Shown: positions 28,401-36,289 of the stretch, piece after piece
Layout of the letters: the number at the start of each line of letters is the position of its first letter
Position numbering within the stretch: position 1 is the first letter of the stretch
NCBI GenBank assembly: GCA_963663265.2
Contig: CAXXXM010000002.1
Span: forward strand, 1,860,001 to 1,924,000
DNA length: 64,000 bases
Reading direction: 5' to 3'
DNA from: JAEXOD01 sp963663265
Lineage (GTDB): Bacteria > Bacteroidota > Ignavibacteria > Ignavibacteriales > Melioribacteraceae
Notes under the pieces: generated by a model
What the model saw: the letters and a program-made list of their open reading frames with translations, nothing else
Database searches by the model: none
Told to the model about the DNA's origin: nothing
Position numbers and translations under genes: made by a program

Positions 28401-28491
28401 GGTTAGTATTGGTGGTTTAATTGCATCAACTTTATTAACCTTATATGTAGTGCCGGCTTTTTACTTTATTTTCCATAGAGACAAAAAATAA
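25420..28491 (+). CDS. RND multidrug efflux permease (HAE1-type)
   Basis: 1023 residues, standard for AcrB-type pumps. The N-terminus MSIARVSINRPIMTTMG, the first large periplasmic loop (VYPGAGPKEIETLISKRLED), TM blocks around 340-500 and 840-1010 and the GxxxGxxxxNNA block identify it. The TM4 position that carries two Asp in AcrB (D407, D408) reads VANS here (Ala405, Asn406), and the TM10 Lys940 position reads VVNNAI (Asn928, Asn929). Related HAE1 pumps usually keep one Asp (VDNS). It is co-transcribed with the adaptor (12 bp gap). Substrates are unknown. Confidence 0.92.
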   Translation: MSIARVSINRPIMTTMGLLVFLLFGAIAYFTLNLNLQPDVEIPYVTISTVYPGAGPKEIETLISKRLEDVVSTVSQIERVESYSLDGVSIVIIEFKMGKDADIANQEVKDKVDEILNDLPEDAEKPVVQKVDLKAFPIVDVILTGDVDSKELFEIADKTLKDRFSQIEGVAKVNISGGQEREIRVIVDNKVAFENAISLPQLIQILKAQNINIPGGYFNMSTQEFTVRMLGEFQDLETINELQVPTFFGPKKIKQFAQVVDGGKDVRQRAVYYNVKGDFKNENVVKLGIVKSSEGNVVKVADGIKAAIPEIIQTLPKGTHIEIINDESTFVRSSVNDTMSNVLLGVLFTSIVLLIFLGNLRSTFIVALSMPVSIVSTFMLLQMFDLTLNMMTLMGLSVSVGVLVANSVVVLENIFRHKDMGLSTKESADIGTTEVTVAVLASTLTNLVVFLPLANMSSIVGQFLRELALTATFATIFSLIISFTLTPMLASLIIPDKPKVSKLSLKLDRIFKSWDEAYRSTLRFALKRKLISFGIIVFAFGLFLVTAIGLGPKLGVEFIPNMDDGKIKIEVEIPEGNNLEKTAETLTQIENVIKVNPEVKHMVTDLGKIGDLNIGTNMARMDVQLVDVKERDIPIGKMIAKFVKDLSAIPDAKIIVDYANTGGDGGAPIQFYLMGQEINKLEELKAELINNVKDVPGLNNLDQSSRAGKPEITVYPNRDKLMEAGITAQELAVTLRSAIEGIESSKYRQHGDEYDITVTFNDESVDSKEKINNITVVSSQTGIVYRLSQLADVKFTNGFTKIIHRDKYITIAFTGSAAEGVPLGNVTAELQKHFDKMTLPPGYRIVWGGNVKMMNEMVVDMLFAFGLAIILTYMLLAAILESFVQPLYILVTIPLAMIGVFIYMYLSSTAFGITALMGVIMLIGIVVNNAILMLDYTNQLLREKKMHAREALIEACPTKLKPILMSTLAIILGMLPMALGFGDAGKEMRTPLGVVSIGGLIASTLLTLYVVPAFYFIFHRDKK

Positions 28492-28531
28492 AATTTTGAA
28501 TTTTGAAGTCTTAATTTTTAATTATTGAATG

Positions 28532-28563
28532 CCGCCCAACAAAAAACGTTGGGCGTTTTTTTG
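28532..28563 (+). terminator. Rho-independent terminator of the efflux operon
   Basis: CGCCCAAC-AAAAAA-CGTTGGGCG is followed by TTTTTTT. The AT-rich pre-terminator sequence TTTTTAATTATTGAATGCC stands immediately before it. Confidence 0.85.
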
Positions 28564-28841
28564 TTAATATGGGACATTCGACTTCGTCCGAAGTTGTGGG
28601 AAAAGTATGGTCTTGTTGGTTCCCGATGTGTGATTACTCTGCAATCAAAAAAAAAGTAACGTGTGACGGTGTGACGTGTGACGAAAAGCAGGTGATAGTA
28701 AACAGCTGATGGCTAACAGATTTTTATAAATAATTCAACATATATGCTATATATTGCATTTTTAGAAATGGAAAAATATTAACAAAAACAAAATTGCTCA
28801 AATCTTGTATAGTCCTGAAATAGGTTGACTTTTTTTATTAA

Positions 28842-29765
28842 TTAAATATAAGAATACTCCAAATTAGAAGGAATAGTTATTTTATTAATTTTAGAATAAT
28901 CTTTATAATAAGGCTTCCATTTTCTTTTAAGTTCTATGTTTAATTCATAAGCCATTTTTGGTGTATACATTTCCAAAGATCTGTGAGGTCTTTCGTTATT
29001 ATAAAAATCAATTATCTTGGCTATTTTATTTTTAGCTTCTTTATAATTACTAAAACTGATTTGCTTTTCTTCTGTAAATTCTTCTTTTATAGTTTTATTT
29101 ATTCTTTCTGCTACAGCATTTTCTAATGGATCTGAATGTTCTGTCATACTTATTGCAATATTATTTTTCTTTAGTAATTCGGTATATTGGTTTGAACAAT
29201 ACTGTATGCCTCTATCTGAGTGATGTATGCACTCTTTTATATCACTCATGTTCTTTAATGCCATTGTTAATGTCTTTATGGCTGATTTTGCCGATAAATC
29301 TGAACTTACATTGTAGCCAAGTATTTTCCTTGAAAACAAATCTGTTACTAAAAATAAATATGCGAAACTATCATTTTCGCGTAGATACAAATATGTTATA
29401 TCACATACTATTACTTGATTTATTCTTGTTACTTTTAGCTCTTTGATCAAGTTTTCATATTTATGGAAATGATGATAGCTATTAGTTGTTTTTGTTTTTC
29501 TATTTTTAATTTTTATTAGTAAGTTGTTTTCTCTTAATATCTTAAAGAATTTATCTCTACCAATTGATATTCCATGTTTCCTAAATTCAGGCTGTAAATA
29601 GGCAAATAAATTTCTACCACTTCCTTTTTTCCATAACTTCCGCCTTAATTTTACTAAGTCTACTATTAATGCTTCGTTGAGACTTTTTGTATCATCTCTT
29701 TCTAATTGCTTGTAATATGATTGTTTGCTATAGCCAAGCAATTTTGTTAAATCTTTTATTTTCAT
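28842..29765 (-). CDS. IS3-family transposase OrfB (DDE integrase)
   Basis: 307 residues. The DDE core is complete: VCDITYLYLRE (first Asp), HHSDRGIQY (second Asp) and ENAVAERINKTIKEE (Glu), followed by FYNNERPHRSLEMYTP, the IS3-type ending. Before it are helix-turn-helix-like and HTH_21 regions (KRGSGRNLFAYLQPEFRKHG type). The ATG overlaps the orfA stop as ATGA after a GTGAAAAAATGA string; this may be translational coupling, or the A-run may promote -1 frameshifting to make the OrfAB fusion. It is intact. Confidence 0.95.
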   Translation of the reverse strand: MKIKDLTKLLGYSKQSYYKQLERDDTKSLNEALIVDLVKLRRKLWKKGSGRNLFAYLQPEFRKHGISIGRDKFFKILRENNLLIKIKNRKTKTTNSYHHFHKYENLIKELKVTRINQVIVCDITYLYLRENDSFAYLFLVTDLFSRKILGYNVSSDLSAKSAIKTLTMALKNMSDIKECIHHSDRGIQYCSNQYTELLKKNNIAISMTEHSDPLENAVAERINKTIKEEFTEEKQISFSNYKEAKNKIAKIIDFYNNERPHRSLEMYTPKMAYELNIELKRKWKPYYKDYSKINKITIPSNLEYSYI

Positions 29766-30229
29766 TTTTTCACCTTTTTCCGATTTAACTTCTTGGATTG
29801 TTTGGGTTCGGACTTTTTTTTTATTGCCAAGCCATAATCTCTTTCTGCTATTTCTATCATTTTTTCATATAACATTGTTTTGTTTTGTTCGATTTCTAAT
29901 GCTTTTTCTAATACTCGTATTTTTTCGTCTTTTGTTAGATCTTCATACCCATTTTTTACGTTTAGACTCATTGGAATTTCTGCTGTTTGTGGATTTTTAG
30001 GGGGATTGTATTTGGGTGCTATATTAAATTTTCTCATCCATGTTAATATACTACTATTTCCTCCAATTCCATATATTTGTTGGGCTTCTGCTTTTGTGTA
30101 TTTTCCAGATAGTACTTCTTCTATTATTTCTTTCTTAAACTCGTCTGAAAAGTATTTTACTCTCTTTTCCGTTACTTTTACTTTTTCGATTCTTTTCATC
30201 TCTTGTCCTTGTTTTGGTTGACTTTTCAT
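29762..30229 (-). CDS. IS3-family transposase OrfA
   Basis: 155 residues. A helix-turn-helix domain (YFSDEFKKEIIEEVLSG, KYTKAEAQQIYGIGGNSS, LTWMRKF) recognises the terminal inverted repeat. A leucine-zipper-like region follows (KIRVLEKALEIEQNKTMLYEK). It starts 10 bases inside the terminal repeat. Intact, with a basic C-terminus (KKSEPKQSKKLNRKKVKK). Confidence 0.92.
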   Translation of the reverse strand: MKSQPKQGQEMKRIEKVKVTEKRVKYFSDEFKKEIIEEVLSGKYTKAEAQQIYGIGGNSSILTWMRKFNIAPKYNPPKNPQTAEIPMSLNVKNGYEDLTKDEKIRVLEKALEIEQNKTMLYEKMIEIAERDYGLAIKKKSEPKQSKKLNRKKVKK

Positions 30230-32673
30230 TGTTTTTGAGTCAACCTATTTCAGGACTATACATCTTCATCTAACCAGACCCATTAGGGTTGAAACATCAA
30301 TAGTAAAATGAAAACAAAAAAAGCAATAAAGCTCCGTTAGGTGCGACACAAAAAATGATGAGTAGCATGGTTTTTGAAATGGTGAGGAATGTAAAAATGT
30401 TTGTAAAACGAAAAGAACATGTCGCCCGCTCTGGGGCTTGATATTTGTTTTTTGCGATTTGCTATTAACATTTCGACCCGCTGGGTCTTATATATCTAAT
30501 ACTACATTTTCTGCTTTTTCTATTTCGTTTAATCCAAAATCACAAAAATCAATTTAATCCCATGAGTCGCCGTTCAAACAATTATAAGCCAAGTCTCCAG
30601 TTTCCAGTCTCAAGTTACCAATATTTTAATCCTTAATCCCAAAAATCATTAAAATCCCTCGAAATCCCAGATTCAACAATATCTTTTCTGGGCGGTCATG
30701 GTCGTGGATGTTGCAAAATTGTTAAAAAATAAAAATATGAGTTGCAATATAATACAGCAATGTTTATATTAGTGACCATTGAAATAAGTTGATGAACTCA
30801 TCCCCCAGCCCCTTCTCTTAAAAAGAGAAGGGGAATATATGATATATATCTTATTATAATATAATGCGTTATACAATGCATGTTGAAAGAATAAGAAAGA
30901 AAAGACGACAAACATTGGACGGCAAAAATTCCCCTCTTTTTTTAATCAAGGGGAATCGGTTTACTTAGCGGTGTTTGCTAAGTCGAGGTGAGTTCCCAAT
31001 ATTACAAGATCAAAAATGAGTTTTGCAACATTTTAGGTCTTACCATGACCGAATTGATTTTGCATGAAAACAGAATAATAATTATTGCGTCACGGTACGA
31101 CCGATGACACCCGAGATCGGAATTTTTGAGTTTTGTAACAGCTCCGTGACAAGTGATGGAAAGCAGGTGATAGTAAACAGCTGATGGCTAACAGATTTTT
31201 ATAAATAATTCAACATATACGCTATATATTGCATTTTTAGAAATGGAAAAATGTTAACAAAAACAAAATTGCTCAAATCTTCATCTAACCAGACCCATTA
31301 GGGTTGAAACCTCAATAGTAAAATGAAAACAAAAAAAGCAATAAAGCTCCGTTAGGTGCGACACAAAAAATGATGAGTAGCATGGTTTTTGAAATGGTGA
31401 GGAATGTAAAAATGTTTGTAAAACGAAAAGAACATGTCGCCCGCTCTGGGGCTTGATATTTGTTTTTTGCGATTTGCTATTAACATTTCGACCCGCTGGG
31501 TCTTATATATCTAATACTACATTTTCTGCTTTTTCTATTTCGTTTAATCCAAAATCACAAAAATCAATTTAATCCCATGAGTCGCCGTTCAAACAATTAT
31601 AAGCCAAGTCTCCAGTTTCCAGTCTCAAGTTACCAATATTTTAATCCTTAATCCCAAAAATCATTAAAATCCCTCGAAATCCCAGATTCAACAATATCTT
31701 TTCTGGGCGGTCATGGTCGTGGATGTTGCAAAATTGTTAAAAAATAAAAATATGAGTTGCAATATAATACAGCAATGTTTATATTAGTGACCATTGAAAT
31801 AAGTTGATGAACTCATCCCCCAGCCCCTTCTCTTAAAAAGAGAAGGGGAATATATGATATATATCTTATTATAATATAATGCGTTATACAATGCATGTTG
31901 AAAGAATAAGAAAGAAAAGACGACAAACATTGGACGGCAAAAATTCCCCTCTTTTTTTAATCAAGGGGAATCGGTTTACTTAGCGGTGTTTGCTAAGTCG
32001 AGGTGAGTTCCCAATATTACAAGATCAAAAATGAGTTTTGCAACATTTTAGGTCTTACCATGACCGAATTGATTTTGCATGAAAACAGAATAATAATTAT
32101 TGCGTCACGGTACGACCGATGACACCCGAGATCGGAATTTTTGAGTTTTGTAACAGCTCCGTGACGTGTGACGAAAAGCAGGTGATAGTAAACAGCTGAT
32201 GGCTAACAGATTTTTATAAATAATTCAACATATACGCTATATATTGCATTTTTAGAAATGGAAAAATGTTTACAAAAACAAAATTGCTCAAATCTTCATC
32301 TAACCAGACCCATTAGGGTTGAAACATCAATAGTAAAATGAAAACAAAAAAAGCAATAAAGCTCCGTTAGGTGCGACACAAAAAATGATGAATAGCATGG
32401 TTATTGAAATGTTGGGGAATGTAAAAATGTTTGAAAAATAAAAGAACATGTCGCCCGCTCTGGGGCTTGATATTTGTTTTTTGCGATTTGCTATTAACAT
32501 TTCGACCCGCTGGGTCTTATATATCTAATACTACATTTTCTGCTTTTTCTATTTCGTTTAATCCAAAATCACAAAAATCAATTTAATCCCATGAGTTGCC
32601 GTTCAAACAATTATAAACCAAGTCTCCAGTTTCCAGTCTCAAGTTTCTATCTTTCGTCACGCGTTACTTTCCC

Positions 32674-33678
32674 TTAATGCCACACTTCGTTTTTCATATC
32701 GCGTGTCATAAGGTCGTAAGTAGCTTTAACAGGGTCTTTCCCTTCAAAAAGGATTGCGTAAACTGCTGAAACAATAGGGGTTTCAACGCCATTCATTGAG
32801 GCTAATTCGTGTACTGAGCGGCATGTTTCAACACCTTCGGCAACCATTTCCATTGATTTTAATACTTCGGGTAGTTTTTTCCCTTTACCAATTTGTTCAC
32901 CAACAAATCTATTACGACTATGTTGACTCATGCAAGTTACAATTAAATCACCCATACCGCTTAAGCCGGAAAAAGTTTCAGCTTTGGCACCCATATATCT
33001 TCCTAAACGGGTAATTTCAGCAGTTCCTCTTGTCATGATGGCGGCTTTTGTGTTATCGCCAAATTTAGCACCGTCAATAATACCGGCTCCAATAGCAATC
33101 ACGTTTTTTACAGCACCGCCAAGTTCAACTCCAATAACATCTGTTGTTGTGTAAACTCTAAAGTAGGAAGTCATAAAGAGATTTTGAATTAATTTAGCTG
33201 TATCTTCGCTTTGAGATGCGGCAACAACAGCAGTTGGGATTTTTCTGCTTACTTCTTCAGCATGGCTCGGTCCAGATAATACCCCTATTAAGTCTGTATC
33301 AACTTGAGGTAAAATGTCTTTAATTACTTGGGATACAGTTTTAAGCGAGTGTTTTTCAATTCCCTTTGAAACACTTACAAAAGTAACATCTTTAAAAGGG
33401 TTGTTCTTAATTTCTGTTAACGCAGCACGAATAAATTGTGTAGGAATTGCAATAACAATAACATGAACGTTATCAATGCACTCTTTTAAAGAATGAGTTA
33501 TTTTTACTTCTTTAGGAATTGCAACGTTTGGAAGATAAGTTTTATTTACGTAGTGTTTTTGCAAAAAACGGGCATAACTTTTATCATATTCCCAAAGGGT
33601 GACATTATGTCCGTTAAAATGCAATAATATTGATAATGTGGTTCCCCAACCCCCCGCTCCTAATACGGAAATATTCAT
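32674..33678 (-). CDS. gpsA: NAD(P)H-dependent glycerol-3-phosphate dehydrogenase
   Basis: 334 residues with the N-terminal dinucleotide-binding motif GAGGWGTTL (residues 7-15), the substrate and catalytic region GAVKNVIAIGAGI (Lys near residue 190), and GLSGMGDLIVTC in the C-terminal domain. It reduces dihydroxyacetone phosphate to sn-glycerol-3-phosphate, the backbone of membrane phospholipids. It is the last gene of the queA-ispD-plsY-gpsA run; plsY, which uses its product, is just upstream with an 8-bp gap. I see no strong terminator after it; the repeat array begins there. Confidence 0.97.
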   Translation of the reverse strand: MNISVLGAGGWGTTLSILLHFNGHNVTLWEYDKSYARFLQKHYVNKTYLPNVAIPKEVKITHSLKECIDNVHVIVIAIPTQFIRAALTEIKNNPFKDVTFVSVSKGIEKHSLKTVSQVIKDILPQVDTDLIGVLSGPSHAEEVSRKIPTAVVAASQSEDTAKLIQNLFMTSYFRVYTTTDVIGVELGGAVKNVIAIGAGIIDGAKFGDNTKAAIMTRGTAEITRLGRYMGAKAETFSGLSGMGDLIVTCMSQHSRNRFVGEQIGKGKKLPEVLKSMEMVAEGVETCRSVHELASMNGVETPIVSAVYAILFEGKDPVKATYDLMTRDMKNEVWH

Positions 33679-33686
33679 AGTTTCGT

Positions 33687-34352
33687 TTACTTTTGTTTTT
33701 TGCTTAAAGTAATTCTATTCTCATTTCCTTTTAATAAACGTGAAAGGTTTGCACGGTGAGTATAAAGAACTAAAAGACTAATAGCTATACAGAATGGAAG
33801 TATTGTATGATAGCCCGGAATATCTACACCAAACACATTTTCACGAATAATTAATATTAAAGGAACCGAAACGGCGGCTGTAACAGAGCCGAGAGAAATA
33901 TAGCGTGACAAGCTAACAACAATAACAAATACCGCAACAGCAAAAAGCATGTCAACAGTAATGATTGTAATTAAAAATCCTAAAGCGGTAGCAATACCTT
34001 TGCCACCTTTAAAACCGGCAAATACTGTCCATATATGTCCAATTACTGCGGAAACGCCTGCAATAATCTGAATTAAAGTAAAATCGTCAAAAGGTGTAGC
34101 GTTTGCAAAAGGAAAATCTCCAAAATATAAACGAGCAACTAAAACAACAGCAATTGCTCCTTTTACAGCGTCTAACAATATTGTAGTAATACCAAGTTTC
34201 CAACCTAAAACTCTAAAAACATTAGTTCCACCGGCATTACCACTGCCATAATTACGAATGTCAATTCCTTTAGAGAGTTTAGAAACAATAATACTTGTAG
34301 GAATTGAACCTACTAAATAAGAAAGTAAAACAATAACAAGTAAATTTAGCAT
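33687..34352 (-). CDS. plsY: Acyl-phosphate:glycerol-3-phosphate acyltransferase
   Basis: 221 residues, all membrane segments with short cytoplasmic loops. The signature SYLVGSIPTSIIVSK, the glycine-rich GSGNAGGTNVFRVLG and FKGGKGIATALG loops are the PlsY active site. It acylates glycerol-3-phosphate from acyl-phosphate in the inner membrane, the first step of phospholipid synthesis. It is adjacent to gpsA, which supplies glycerol-3-phosphate, a common arrangement. Confidence 0.97.
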   Translation of the reverse strand: MLNLLVIVLLSYLVGSIPTSIIVSKLSKGIDIRNYGSGNAGGTNVFRVLGWKLGITTILLDAVKGAIAVVLVARLYFGDFPFANATPFDDFTLIQIIAGVSAVIGHIWTVFAGFKGGKGIATALGFLITIITVDMLFAVAVFVIVVSLSRYISLGSVTAAVSVPLILIIRENVFGVDIPGYHTILPFCIAISLLVLYTHRANLSRLLKGNENRITLSKKQK

Positions 34353-34406
34353 AATACCAACTAAAAATTTAATGAACCATAAATTTATAGATTATTTATA
34401 TTAAAT

Positions 34407-35093
34407 TCAAACTATTTTTATATCAACAAGTTGTTTAAATAAATCAATATCACTTTGGTTAGTAATTTTAAAGTTAATTAAAGATCCTTCTACAAAATTA
34501 ATATTGTATCCAAGTTTAGAAACAAGCATTGATTCATCAGTACCAATAAAATTATCTAACTCAGCAGATTTAAAAGCCTCAAAAAGGATGTTATAACTAA
34601 ATATTTGAGGAGTTTGAACATAATAAATATTATCTCTATCAAGATAATCGACAGAATTACTAATTTGTTTAATTAAAGTGTCTTTTGCTTTGATAGCAAC
34701 AACAGCATTTTTAAGTTGATGGGCGGTATTAACAGCAGAATTAAGTATGCTTAATGGAAGAAGTGGGCGGGCAGCATCGTGTACGGCAATAAAGCAATTA
34801 TCAGAAGGCGGAATAGCAGCCAAAGCATTAAAAACGCTATTTTGTCTTTCTTTTCCGCCTTCAACAATTTTTACTAATTTATTAATTTTATGTTTATTTT
34901 TTATGTTGCTAAGCACATCAAAAAATTCCGGCTTGGCAGCAACAATTATTTCATCAACAAGAGGCGAGTTTTGAAATACTTGTAAAGTATAAGCAATAAT
35001 TTCTTTATTGTTAATCTTTAAGTATTGTTTAGGAATATTTAATCCTGTTCTGCTTCCTGTTCCACCTGATGGAATAATTGCAATAGTTTTCAT
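34407..35093 (-). CDS. ispD: 2-C-methyl-D-erythritol 4-phosphate cytidylyltransferase
   Basis: 228 residues. The nucleotide-binding start AIIPSGGTGSRTG with IPKQYLKI, the AVHDAARPLLP motif and the VQTPQIF motif with DNIYYV are characteristic of IspD. It joins MEP to CTP in the non-mevalonate isoprenoid pathway. Its ATG lies one base after the queA stop, so the two are probably translationally coupled. Confidence 0.93.
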   Translation of the reverse strand: MKTIAIIPSGGTGSRTGLNIPKQYLKINNKEIIAYTLQVFQNSPLVDEIIVAAKPEFFDVLSNIKNKHKINKLVKIVEGGKERQNSVFNALAAIPPSDNCFIAVHDAARPLLPLSILNSAVNTAHQLKNAVVAIKAKDTLIKQISNSVDYLDRDNIYYVQTPQIFSYNILFEAFKSAELDNFIGTDESMLVSKLGYNINFVEGSLINFKITNQSDIDLFKQLVDIKIV

Positions 35094-35094
35094 A

Positions 35095-36132
35095 TTATAA
35101 AATCAACATTGCATCGCCGTAACTTAAAAATCGATAATTTTCTTTTAATGCTTTTTTATAAGCTTTCATAACATAATCGTAACCGGCAAAAGCACTTACA
35201 AGCATTAATAAAGTTGATTCCGATTGATGAAAATTAGTAATCAATTTTTTTGCAATTTTAAAATCATAAGGAGGGAAGATAAATTTATCAGTCCAGCCTT
35301 TATTTGGTTTTACAAAGCCTTCAGCAGTAACGCTGCTTTCAAGAGCACGAGTAGAACTTGTTCCCACCACAAAAATATTTTTCTTTGCCTGAATAGCTTT
35401 GTTAATAGAATCCGCGGCATCTTCGGTAATTTCAAAATATTCTGAATCCATTTTATGTTTGGTTAAATCTTCAACCTCCACCGATCTAAAAGTACCAAGT
35501 CCAATATGCAAAAGAACAGGAACAATTTTAATTCCTTTCTTTTTAACTTCGTTTAATAATTCATCGGTAAAATGGAGCCCAGCGGTAGGAGCAGCAACAG
35601 AACCATCTTTTTTAGCATAAACAGTTTGGTAATTAACTTTATCATCAGGAACGGCTTCACGCTTAATATAAGGGGGAAGAGGAGTAGTCCCAATCATTTC
35701 AATAGCTTTATAAATAGCTTCAGCATCTTGATTAAAACGTACGGTACGTCCACGAGAAGTAGTATTGTCAATTACTTCACACCACAGTTCATCAGTAAAA
35801 TAGATTCTGTTTCCAATTCTAACTTTGCGAGCCGGATCAACAATCACATCCCAGATATTTTCTTCATTATTAAGTTCGCGTAAAACAAATACTTCAATTT
35901 TGGCGTTAGTTCGTTCTTTGTTTCCAAATAATCGAGCCTGCATAACTTTAGTATCGTTAACTACTAAAACGTCACCTTTATTCATATAATTAATAACGTC
36001 TTTAAAAACAAGATGTTCAATAGTATTGGTATTTCTGTCTAAAACCATTAATTTGGCTTCATCGCGAGGGATGTGAGGTTCTTTGGCAATTGCATTTTTT
36101 GGCAAATTGTAATTAAAATTTGATAATTTCAT
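35095..36132 (-). CDS. queA: S-adenosylmethionine:tRNA ribosyltransferase-isomerase
   Basis: 345 residues. It begins KLSNFNYNLPKNAIAKEP, and contains the LVVNDTKVMQARLFG and PPYIKREAVPDDKVNYQTVYA blocks, GLHFTDELL, and LLHIGLGTFRSVEVEDL, all typical of QueA. It transfers ribosyl from SAM to make epoxyqueuosine in tRNA wobble position 34. The ATG has GGAGAACAAATG upstream. It leads the queA-ispD-plsY-gpsA unit. Confidence 0.97.
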   Translation of the reverse strand: MKLSNFNYNLPKNAIAKEPHIPRDEAKLMVLDRNTNTIEHLVFKDVINYMNKGDVLVVNDTKVMQARLFGNKERTNAKIEVFVLRELNNEENIWDVIVDPARKVRIGNRIYFTDELWCEVIDNTTSRGRTVRFNQDAEAIYKAIEMIGTTPLPPYIKREAVPDDKVNYQTVYAKKDGSVAAPTAGLHFTDELLNEVKKKGIKIVPVLLHIGLGTFRSVEVEDLTKHKMDSEYFEITEDAADSINKAIQAKKNIFVVGTSSTRALESSVTAEGFVKPNKGWTDKFIFPPYDFKIAKKLITNFHQSESTLLMLVSAFAGYDYVMKAYKKALKENYRFLSYGDAMLIL

Positions 36133-36246
36133 TTGTTCTCCGTATTACAATAACGTCTGTTACTCTAATTACAGTAAAAACTTTCAAAAAATTGATTAAG
36201 TTCATTTTTAATGTAAATCAAAAAAACACATATAGTTATATAAACT

Positions 36247-36273
36247 TAAAAATTGCAGGGGTTATCCCCTGCA
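36247..36273 (-). terminator. Terminator of ppdK
   Basis: TGCAGGGG-ATAA-CCCCTGCA is followed on the minus strand by ATTTTTAAG. It lies just downstream of the ppdK stop. Confidence 0.8.
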
Positions 36274-36289
36274 TTTATTTATTTAGATA

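Larger units (their letters stand above)
28806..30262 (-). mobile_element. Complete IS3-family insertion sequence
   Basis: Perfect 24-bp terminal inverted repeats (28806-28829 and 30239-30262) begin TGTATAGTCCTG and end CAGGACTATACA. They enclose orfA and orfB on the minus strand. A 3-bp direct repeat, TCT, is present outside (28803-28805, 30263-30265), as expected for IS3. The element is 1457 bp and lies inside copy A of the 1015-bp repeat, where copies B and C preserve the uninterrupted target. Intact ends and genes suggest it can still be active. Confidence 0.92.
28671..32645. repeat. Tandem array of a 1015-bp non-coding repeat (2.5 copies)
   Basis: Copy A spans 28671-31145 and includes the IS element; copy B is 31146-32160; copy C is 32161-32645 and is cut short. 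Removing the IS (1457 bp) and one 3-bp target duplication from copy A leaves exactly 1015 bp, the same as copy B. A and B differ at only a few positions that I could see; copy C is more divergent. The unit has no long open frame. It is packed with short palindromes, including GACCC-GCT-GGGTC, CCCCTTCTCTT/AAGAGAAGGGG, ACTTAGC/GCTAAGT and ACCCATTAGGGT. This is the only content I see between the efflux operon and gpsA apart from the IS. Confidence 0.85.

Noticed and set aside
30263..32645. Non-coding RNA gene or tRNA in the repeat array
   Set aside because: I see no tRNA cloverleaf or known RNA motif, only short unrelated palindromes.
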